A stretch of 5,057 bases of DNA from Candidatus Binatota bacterium (lineage in GTDB: Bacteria > Desulfobacterota > Binatia > Bin18): assembly GCA_011523315.1 (NCBI GenBank), contig WTHE01000041.1, positions 1 through 5,057 of the forward strand, in the 5' to 3' direction. Below the pieces are notes generated by a model. That model was given only the letters and a program-made list of their open reading frames with translations. It made no database searches and was not told where the DNA came from. Positions 1-5,057 of the stretch are shown piece by piece. Position numbers and translations under genes: made by a program. How positions within the stretch are numbered: position 1 is the stretch's first letter; every line of letters begins with the position of its first letter.

Positions 1-36
1 TTATATACCATTCAACCAAACGCAAAATCCGTTGGG
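1..36 (-). other. Frame-disrupted end of the FGE domain
   Basis: FGE proteins normally continue after the ...HPVG/YPLG segment with a stretch like PNxFGLYDMxGNVWEW. Here the main frame reads RILRLVEWYI to the edge. The next frame reads PNGFCVWLNGI and then TAA at 3-1. Thus PNGF and VW lie in one frame, EWY in the other, and the GLYDMxGN block is missing. At nucleotide level GTTTGG-TT-GAATGGTAT looks like VWEWY codons with two extra bases. A run of five C (minus strand) lies just before PNGF, where gain or loss of one base would change the frame. This points to a decayed reading frame or sequence error; which one cannot be decided here. Confidence 0.5.
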
Positions 37-1546
37 GGAGCCCCAGTTGGGGGAGCCCCAGTGGATATTTTCGATTACTGCCGCTGTTCTCCTCATACCA
101 CCCTACGAAACGCAGAGTATCACTCCCGGCGTATGTGTAGCCCTGACTCTGCGACCCCCCTCGGGTCGCGTACTCCCATTCCGCTTCGCTAGGCAGGCGG
201 TAATGCCGTCCCGTCTGTTCACTGAGCCACTTGCAGTAGGCAAGCGCGTCATGCCAGGATACATTGATAACTGGCCTGCGTTCTCGCCCCCAGCCTTGGT
301 CGCTTGGTTTTTCCTCACCCGTGGCCTCACAGAACGTCTCGTATTCCTCAAAGGTGACAGGATATTTACCGATAGAGAACCGGCTGAGCGTCACCTCATG
401 CAGCGGTCTTTCATTCTTGGCCCCGTTTTTGGCACCCATACTGAACATACCACCAGGCAGTTCAATCATTTCGGGCTCTATTGGGCGAGTGCGGAACATG
501 GGTACGGGCTCTGCAACGGGTAACTCGGCTATGGGCTCAGGAACAAGCGGGGTGAGGCGCAGGTCAACAAATGTCTCAATGTTATCCAGCGCCTCAAGTA
601 TCGTTGCGGAACCGCCCGTAGCGATGGCCCCGTCGAGTTCAGCTACAACGTCATCTTCCCGCCCAGCGCGATTCAGGATATCCTCGAGGCGTTCCCGCTT
701 GATATGGCTGCTGACCAGAAAGTCGAGCCACGGTCCTTCGATCTCGTCCGCTCCTGCCAGGAGCGAAAGGCTCCGCTCTTGCAGCATCTGGTGGGTGATC
801 GCTTCAATCTCCGTCACGGCTCGGTGCAGGCTTTCATCCGCTTGCACGACCTGTTCAAGGACATTCTGCAAGGGGCCGAAATGCTCACGCATATAGTCCT
901 CAAACTGCAACGCCACTTCCGCCATTTGTGCCACTTCGCGGGCCGTCCGATCAATCCGTTGTTGGAGTTCGTAGGCGCGGCGCTGGGCGTCCAGGCGTCC
1001 CATCAGCTGAGAGAGTACTTGCTGTTGCAGGGCCTGATCATCCGCCAGCTTCCGCAAGCCCTCCCTGCACAGCTCGACTTTCTTCAGCAACAACAGGGCG
1101 GCCTGACCAAGAAGGCGCACGGCCTGCAACAATTGCTCGGCCTGCTGTCCCCCTAACTGCCTCAGGGCTTCGTCTTGCCGGGCCGACTCCGACTCGTGGA
1201 GCGCCTGCCGTTCCTGTTCGAGCTGACGGAGAGCAGCAATGCGGCTGCTTACAGCATCCTGCACCCCGGCGGCCAAACGCGCGAAGAACTGATCATACGC
1301 CCCCTTTCCTTCCTGTAGCCCGGCAATGATGGCCTCATAGTCCGACACTAGGAGTGTCAATTCTTGAAGGCGTTCCTCATGACTGATCCTGACGGACCCG
1401 AACTGAATGATTCCCCAACGGCGGGACCGTTTGCCCGCTTGGATGATCTGTTGACGGGTGCGGAGCTGTTCTTGCAGCCCATAGAATTTCTCTGTGGCAA
1501 TGGTGGGCAACTCGTAGGTTTGATCGAGAATCTTGATACTGGCCAT
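1..1546 (-). CDS. Helical N-terminal region fused to C-terminal FGE-sulfatase (SUMF1-like) domain, 3' end outside window
   Basis: The frame is open from ATG at 1546 to the left edge (515 complete codons, no stop). The start is supported by AGGAGAG ending 4 nt upstream. Residues about 15-330 look almost wholly alpha-helical and probably coiled-coil: rich in Gln, Glu, Leu, Arg and Ala, with few Gly/Pro after residue 55, and a basic patch KRSRRWG at 39-45. I recognise no family there and see no signal peptide or clear membrane segment, so a cytoplasmic protein is likely. Residues 333-356 are a Pro/Glu-rich linker. The FGE domain begins at about 357: MIELPGGMFSMGA (360-372), HEVTLSRFSIGKYPVTFEEY (383-402), VINVSWHDALAYCKWLSE (426-443), RLPSEAEWEYATRGG (450-464). 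The family's second half (GLYDM.GNVWEW, RGGSW, GFR) is absent, and homology breaks at about residue 498 next to a tandem repeat. Such domains occur in true formylglycine enzymes, but also as ligand-binding or C-type-lectin-like modules in multidomain proteins. With this N-terminus the latter role seems likelier (inference). Base composition is lower in GC than the neighbouring genes in its FGE part. Confidence 0.85.
   Translation of the reverse strand, partial: MASIKILDQTYELPTIATEKFYGLQEQLRTRQQIIQAGKRSRRWGIIQFGSVRISHEERLQELTLLVSDYEAIIAGLQEGKGAYDQFFARLAAGVQDAVSSRIAALRQLEQERQALHESESARQDEALRQLGGQQAEQLLQAVRLLGQAALLLLKKVELCREGLRKLADDQALQQQVLSQLMGRLDAQRRAYELQQRIDRTAREVAQMAEVALQFEDYMREHFGPLQNVLEQVVQADESLHRAVTEIEAITHQMLQERSLSLLAGADEIEGPWLDFLVSSHIKRERLEDILNRAGREDDVVAELDGAIATGGSATILEALDNIETFVDLRLTPLVPEPIAELPVAEPVPMFRTRPIEPEMIELPGGMFSMGAKNGAKNERPLHEVTLSRFSIGKYPVTFEEYETFCEATGEEKPSDQGWGRERRPVINVSWHDALAYCKWLSEQTGRHYRLPSEAEWEYATRGGSQSQGYTYAGSDTLRFVGWYEENSGSNRKYPLGLPQLGLPQRILRLVEWYI
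31..60. repeat. Perfect tandem duplication of a 15-bp hairpin-forming unit
   Basis: GTTGGGGGAGCCCCA occurs at 31-45 and again, identical, at 46-60. On the minus strand it encodes LGLPQ twice (residues 496-500 and 501-505) and keeps the frame. Within each copy TGGGG and CCCCA can pair as a 5-bp stem around a 3-nt loop, and arms can also pair between copies. FGE proteins normally have only one such segment here, so one copy looks extra. Confidence 0.9.
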
Positions 1547-1550
1547 GCAT

Positions 1551-1557
1551 CTCTCCT
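1551..1557 (-). promoter_or_regulatory. Ribosome binding site of the FGE-domain gene
   Basis: The minus strand reads AGGAGAGATGCATGGCC: a strong Shine-Dalgarno core (AGGAG) with 6 nt to the ATG at 1546. A second ATG at 1550 lies in another frame and is too close to the Shine-Dalgarno. The 37-bp gap between the tldE stop and this start holds no inverted repeat with a T-run, so no terminator separates the genes and read-through from the tld genes is plausible. Confidence 0.75.
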
Positions 1558-1583
1558 ATCGAAACGCCGTCTCTCATCTCCGT

Positions 1584-2909
1584 CTATAAGGTAAACCGGA
1601 AGTCCTCGACCAGCGCGCCCGGTCCCCGGAAGCTGCCGGTCGAACGGGCGTGGTAGGTGCTGGGGTCGAGCAGAAAGTCACGCTCGGTGGTGAGTCCCAG
1701 CAGCTTGTCGCCCAACAGCCGGTACAGGGTCTCGTCAAAGCGCATGACGTTGAGCGGAGCCTGGAGTTCGCCGTGCTCGACCCAGAAGGTGGCAAAGCGG
1801 GTCATGCCGGTCATGCGACACGCAGTCCGGTCGGAATAGTTGAGATACCACAGGTTGTTGATATACACGCCGCGATCCAGGCGGCGCAGGATTTCGCTGT
1901 CCGGGATCGTCCCGGCGGCCAAGTCCAGGGAGGCGGGCATTTCCCAGCCCGACGCCCCGTTGGTCGGCACGCCGTACTCCTTGGCCGAGCGGGGCGAGAC
2001 CAGGCACTCGCCAAAAGCGCCGGCCTCAATCAGGGGCACCCGGTCAGGTTTGAGAAAACCGGCGTCCTGAAAATTGGCCGCCACGCCGTCGGCGGTGTTT
2101 TCCAGCAGGGTGATTTGCGGACTCAGCCGCTGGCCCTCCTCGACCATCTTGAGCAGGGTCGTCTGCTTGGTGCGGTGATCCTTCAGCCCAAACCCGGCCC
2201 ACGACAGCAGCTCGACAATCTCGACCAGGGCGGTCGGCGCCAGATAGACCCGGTGCTCACCCGGCTCAATCGTCCGCGCCGGCCGTGACAGACCGGCCAG
2301 TTGGGCCTGGGCGGCGTCCATCCTGCGGCTGAACTCGGCCGGGTCCCACACAAAGCCGGCGTAGCGGCTCTTGACCGCCTTGTCGGCCTGGACATACAGG
2401 CTCCAGTCCAGGTTATAGGTATAGGTCGAAAACCAGTTGCGCTGCCCGAATGAGTTGGCGAACCCCCGGTAGATGCCGCCCGCAGCATAGATGCCGACCA
2501 GGTCGTGGCCGTGTCCGGCGTCGAGCACGGCCGAGACAATCGCCCCGCTGTCTTCGGGCAGGTGGTTGTCGCCCAGGTACTCGCTCGACCGCACCTCGGT
2601 GGCGTACAGGAGATGCGGGTCTTCGGGCAGAGAGGGCAGCTGTTCGCGGAGCTGGGCGACAAAACCGGCCAACCGCGAGCGGTCGAGGTCCAGGTCGCCG
2701 GACAGGGCCAGCTGGCCCGAGGCGTGGCGTTGTCCGTCAATCAGGTCGCACGACAGGGTCCGTTGGCTTACGCTTCCGGCTTGGCGTATGGCGCTGCGGT
2801 TGAGGCGGACGAAGTCCGAGTCCTCGGCCGCAAAACTACAGGTGTAGATTTCGTTGCCGCGCAGCAGCGAGGTCAGGCTATCGGCCAGCTCGACGAAGTA
2901 TTCCTGCAT
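1584..2909 (-). CDS. tldE: TldE/PmbA-type subunit of the TldD/TldE metallopeptidase
   Basis: This 441-residue protein of the PmbA/TldA family is close to the usual TldE length of about 450. In known systems TldE is the non-catalytic partner of TldD in a cytoplasmic heteromeric protease that trims peptides such as microcin B17 precursors and degrades small unstructured proteins such as CcdA. The N-terminal family domain covers roughly residues 15-85, a middle domain about 110-215, and the C-terminal family domain about 220-440. The C-terminal signature GVYINNLWYLNYSDRTACRM (347-366), followed by TGMTRFATFWVEHGEL (367-382) and FDETLYRLL (391-399), is typical. No HExxxH motif is present, as expected for TldE. 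The ATG shares its A with the tldD stop codon (TGATG). Only a weak G-run (2916-2920) precedes it, so translation probably depends on coupling to tldD. The stop is TAG at 1586-1584. Family is certain; substrate is unknown. Confidence 0.93.
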   Translation of the reverse strand: MQEYFVELADSLTSLLRGNEIYTCSFAAEDSDFVRLNRSAIRQAGSVSQRTLSCDLIDGQRHASGQLALSGDLDLDRSRLAGFVAQLREQLPSLPEDPHLLYATEVRSSEYLGDNHLPEDSGAIVSAVLDAGHGHDLVGIYAAGGIYRGFANSFGQRNWFSTYTYNLDWSLYVQADKAVKSRYAGFVWDPAEFSRRMDAAQAQLAGLSRPARTIEPGEHRVYLAPTALVEIVELLSWAGFGLKDHRTKQTTLLKMVEEGQRLSPQITLLENTADGVAANFQDAGFLKPDRVPLIEAGAFGECLVSPRSAKEYGVPTNGASGWEMPASLDLAAGTIPDSEILRRLDRGVYINNLWYLNYSDRTACRMTGMTRFATFWVEHGELQAPLNVMRFDETLYRLLGDKLLGLTTERDFLLDPSTYHARSTGSFRGPGALVEDFRFTL

Positions 2910-2911
2910 CA
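2907..2911 (-). promoter_or_regulatory. tldD stop / tldE start overlap (TGATG)
   Basis: On the minus strand the last codon of tldD (TGA, 2911-2909) and the first of tldE (ATG, 2909-2907) share one base. This is a common arrangement for termination-reinitiation and would favour balanced production of two subunits of one complex. Confidence 0.9.
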
Positions 2912-4339
2912 GGCGCCCCCGAAGACGTCAACCTCGCCGAACAGACACGGCGGCGCGGCGTGGCCGACGCGAATGATCTGATTCGGTTCGCCCTTGCCGC
3001 AGTACGGCGTGCCCAGGACTTGGAGCTGGCTGCCGACCATCTTGAGGCTGCGCCAGAAGGTCGCCGACACCCCACGGTAATTCGGGTTTTTGACCACACT
3101 GGTCAGCCGCCCGTTTTCAATCAGACGGCCCCACTCGCAGCCGAACTGGAACTTGTTGCGCGAGTCGTCAATCGACCACGAGGTGTTGGTCTGCATGTAG
3201 ACGCCGCGTTCTACGGCCGCGACCATGTCTGCAAAGCTGGACTCGCCCGCCTCCAGGTTCAGGTTGGCCATCCGGTCAATGGGCGGTCGGTTCCAGCTCT
3301 GGGCGCGTGAGTTGGCCACGCCGGGCAGCCCGCTGCGCGTCTGCGAGCTGAGTCCGCCCAAGCCGCGTTGCAGCACCCCGTGTCGAATCAGGTATGCACG
3401 TCGGGCGGGCTGGCCGTCATCGTCAAAACCGTAGCTGGCAAACTCTTCGGTCCGACTGGGATCAAAGGTGATGTTGAGCAGCTCCGAGCCGTAGCGGTAA
3501 CTGCCGAACATGTCCGGGGTGACGAAACTGGTGCCGGCGTAGTTGCGCTCATCGCCCAGAATACGGTCCAGTTCCAGCGGGTGGCCGATGGACTCGTGGA
3601 TCTGGAGCATCATCTGGTCTGGGGCGAGCAGGACATCCATCCTGGCCTGCGGACAGTTGGGGGCGTCGAGCAGCTCCACGGCCTCGGCCGCAATCCGCAG
3701 CGCTTCGGCCTCAAAGCCGGTCTGGTCCAGCACTTCGAGGCCGCCCTGACGGCAGAAGCCGCGGCCGCCGAACGTCCGGGTCTGGGTGTCCGAGCCGGCG
3801 TTGGCCGTGGCGCTCAGCATCGGAACCAGCAAATGCAGGCGCTGCCGGACGCGGGTCCCGTCGGCCGTGACATACAGGCTGTGATGCTCGGTGTGGGACA
3901 GGCTGGCCTCCCAGTCGACAATGCGGGTGTCCGTCTTGAGTTGCTCGCACACGCGGCGCAGGAGGTCGATCTTGTCCGCCAGCGGAACCGAGGTCCACGG
4001 CCTGACAAGCGGCGTGGTATAGGTGCCGCTCTGCCCGGCCGGTCGCAGCCGGGACCAATCCAGCACGCTGCGGTCGGCGCTACGGCTGGCCCAGGCCCGG
4101 GCGCGTTCGGCCGCCCGAGCCAGCCCCGCTTGGCTGAGATCGCTGGTCGCGGCATAGCCCAGCCCACCGGCGTCCACGACTGTAATCATGGCCCCCAGGT
4201 CTTCCGAGTTGGTGACCGGTTGGACAATATTCTGGCGGACGGAGACGTGTTGCGAGCGTTCCTCGACCAGACGCAGGGAGCAAAAGTCGGCCTGCGGCGC
4301 GATGCGCTGGAAGCGCTCTTGAATCGCCGTATCGTCCAT
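2909..4339 (-). CDS. tldD: TldD-type zinc metallopeptidase, catalytic subunit
   Basis: This 476-residue protein (E. coli TldD is about 480) is the metal-bearing half of the TldD/TldE protease. Residues 248-253, HESIGH, match the family HExxxH site. It sits in the variant HPLELDRILGDERNYAGTSF (253-272), which differs from the E. coli HGLEGDF type. A late PYCGKGEPNQIIRVGH block (445-460) carries the conserved cysteine (C447) expected to help bind zinc, followed by PPCLFGEVDV (463-472). Further family segments are GFDDDGQPARRAYLIRHGVL (304-323) and the region YMQTNTSWSIDDSRNKFQFG (381-400). The N-terminal family domain is at about 15-85. I choose ATG at 4339 because GAGAGG lies 6 nt upstream. 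The frame extends to a GTG at 4375, but no ribosome site is visible there and the extra 12 residues are not family-like. All metal and catalytic residues appear intact, so it should be active. The substrate cannot be read from the sequence. Confidence 0.95.
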   Translation of the reverse strand: MDDTAIQERFQRIAPQADFCSLRLVEERSQHVSVRQNIVQPVTNSEDLGAMITVVDAGGLGYAATSDLSQAGLARAAERARAWASRSADRSVLDWSRLRPAGQSGTYTTPLVRPWTSVPLADKIDLLRRVCEQLKTDTRIVDWEASLSHTEHHSLYVTADGTRVRQRLHLLVPMLSATANAGSDTQTRTFGGRGFCRQGGLEVLDQTGFEAEALRIAAEAVELLDAPNCPQARMDVLLAPDQMMLQIHESIGHPLELDRILGDERNYAGTSFVTPDMFGSYRYGSELLNITFDPSRTEEFASYGFDDDGQPARRAYLIRHGVLQRGLGGLSSQTRSGLPGVANSRAQSWNRPPIDRMANLNLEAGESSFADMVAAVERGVYMQTNTSWSIDDSRNKFQFGCEWGRLIENGRLTSVVKNPNYRGVSATFWRSLKMVGSQLQVLGTPYCGKGEPNQIIRVGHAAPPCLFGEVDVFGGA

Positions 4340-4345
4340 GGTGTG

Positions 4346-4351
4346 CCTCTC
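4346..4351 (-). promoter_or_regulatory. Ribosome binding site deciding the tldD start
   Basis: The minus strand reads GAGAGGCACACCATGG. GAGAGG with 6 nt spacing supports ATG at 4339 over the upstream in-frame GTG at 4375. The 63-bp gap to the tenA-like stop shows no clear terminator hairpin with T-tract and no promoter I can support, so tenA, tldD and tldE are probably co-transcribed. Confidence 0.65.
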
Positions 4352-4402
4352 GAAGACCCGCTGGGCGCGGCCCACGCACGTCTGGCTGGGGCGGAAACGG
4401 AA

Positions 4403-5050
4403 CTAGACCGGCCAGTCCGCCCCGTTCAGGGCCATGTCCCAAAACAGATACTCGTACCGGACCGTGAGGCGAAACAGGTCTTCCATGCGGGCGCGTTCGG
4501 CCGCGCCGCACTCGGCGGCGAGCTGGTCGAGGCAGCCTTCGACCTCGCGCAGCCCGGCTCCGAACGCCTGGCCGCTCCAGTGGTCGATAAAGCTCTGGTA
4601 GGGGCTGGCGTGGTCCTGGCGCTGTTTCACCCGGCTCCAGGAGTCGTAATAGGCCCGCTCCACCCCGTACAGCACGGCAAACGACTCGGCAAAATCCCGG
4701 CTGTGAACGGTGGCCTGGAGAAACATCATGTAGGCGTGACACACGGGATTCGGTTCGATGTTGTCCAGGCTGATACGGCGGTCTGCGGCTGCGGCCTCGA
4801 ACATGTCGAGTTCGCCGGCCAGGCCGGGAATGAAACCGCCGAGCAGGCGCTGGAGCTGAGGCGGAGCCTTGGCAATCAGCCCGCCAATGACCCGCAACTC
4901 CTCACGGACAAACACATAGTCCTGTTGCAGCCAGGTCTCGAAACGCCCCGGCGGCAGGCTGCCGTCGGCGGTCTGGCGCAGAAAGGGATGGTCGAGCATG
5001 GCCGCCCACTGCGGCCCGACGGTGTCTAACAGGTGGGCACAGAAATCCAT
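4403..5050 (-). CDS. tenA: TenA/thiaminase-II family protein lacking the usual catalytic cysteine
   Basis: This 215-residue all-helical protein of the TenA (PqqC/haem-oxygenase-like fold) family is near the usual 215-235 residues. TenA enzymes hydrolyse aminopyrimidine products of thiamin breakdown so the pyrimidine can be reused for thiamin synthesis. Family marks are HPFLRQTADGSLPPGRFETW (21-40), LQQDYVFVRE (41-50, with D44), EPNPVCHAYMMFL (99-111), FAVLYGVERAYYDSW (124-138), SPYQSFIDHWSG (149-160) and YEYLFWDMA (199-207, with E200 as the likely conserved Glu). In classical TenA the motif near residue 130 is like LPCxWxY with a nucleophilic Cys. Here it is YGVERAY, with Val130/Glu131, resembling the Cys-less TenA_E-type members. 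C104 lies elsewhere and is not the expected nucleophile. The ATG at 5050 gives a normal N-terminus; only 7 bases lie upstream, so the ribosome site is not visible and an upstream start cannot be excluded. The stop is TAG at 4405-4403. No diiron ligand pattern of the CADD/HDO oxidases is evident. Family is clear; exact reaction is uncertain. Confidence 0.87.
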   Translation of the reverse strand: MDFCAHLLDTVGPQWAAMLDHPFLRQTADGSLPPGRFETWLQQDYVFVREELRVIGGLIAKAPPQLQRLLGGFIPGLAGELDMFEAAAADRRISLDNIEPNPVCHAYMMFLQATVHSRDFAESFAVLYGVERAYYDSWSRVKQRQDHASPYQSFIDHWSGQAFGAGLREVEGCLDQLAAECGAAERARMEDLFRLTVRYEYLFWDMALNGADWPV

Positions 5051-5057
5051 ACGGTAG

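Noticed and set aside
31..60. The two GC-rich hairpins as a transcription terminator
   Set aside because: The stems are only 5 bp, there is no T-run after them on either strand, and they lie inside an open coding frame.
264..1156. Overlapping plus-strand open frames of 210 and 150 codons
   Set aside because: They lie opposite the helical/FGE gene, which has a ribosome site and clear FGE motifs on the minus strand. The Ser/Arg-rich and Leu/Gln-rich products look like shadows.
1547..1583. Promoter or terminator between tldE and the FGE gene
   Set aside because: The gap is only 37 bp, holds the ribosome site, and shows no convincing -35/-10 pair or stem with T-tract.
1650..2288. A 212-codon plus-strand open frame opposite tldE
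   Set aside because: It is antisense to a well-conserved PmbA-family protein, and its product is Gly/Gln/Val-rich with no recognisable domain.
4340..4375. Upstream GTG start adding 12 residues to TldD
   Set aside because: It has no Shine-Dalgarno, whereas the internal ATG at 4339 has GAGAGG at good spacing and gives the usual family N-terminus.
3368..5029. A 553-codon open frame on the plus strand opposite tldD and tenA
   Set aside because: It is antisense to two genes with intact family motifs. Its protein is low-complexity (Gly/Ala/Val/Gln-rich) and matches nothing recognisable. Long antisense openness is expected from strong GC wobble bias.

Overview
The window is a single-strand block of four genes, all read on the minus strand (right to left), with no RNA gene, insertion sequence or CRISPR array visible. 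The DNA is GC-rich with a strong GC preference at wobble positions in the three right-hand genes. This fits a high-GC bacterium, possibly an uncultured proteobacterial or soil/marine lineage, but nothing fixes the taxon.

From right to left: (1) 5050-4403 encodes a TenA/thiaminase-II family protein in which the usual catalytic cysteine position is not a cysteine. (2) 4339-2909 encodes a TldD-type metallopeptidase with an HExxxH site (HESIGH) and the family's conserved late cysteine. (3) 2909-1584 encodes its metal-site-free partner TldE (PmbA type); the two genes share one base (TGATG), so translation is probably coupled. (4) After only 37 bases, 1546 to the left edge encodes a protein of at least 515 residues. 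It has about 330 residues of mostly helical, Gln/Glu/Leu/Arg-rich sequence, a Pro/Glu-rich linker, and a C-terminal formylglycine-generating-enzyme (FGE/SUMF1, C-type-lectin-fold) domain. This fourth gene has no stop inside the window.

TldD/TldE form a heteromeric peptidase known in other bacteria for trimming modified peptides and degrading small unfolded proteins. The TenA-like gene is close enough (63 bp) to be in the same operon, and the FGE-domain gene could be as well. The biochemical link between them is not evident from sequence.

The oddest spot is the left end. The FGE domain matches its family well up to about residue 498. It then runs into an exact tandem duplication of a 15-bp hairpin-forming unit (31-60), after which family-like residues appear in two different frames and the central FGE motif is missing. 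This is either a decayed or rearranged gene end or a sequence or assembly artefact at a contig edge.
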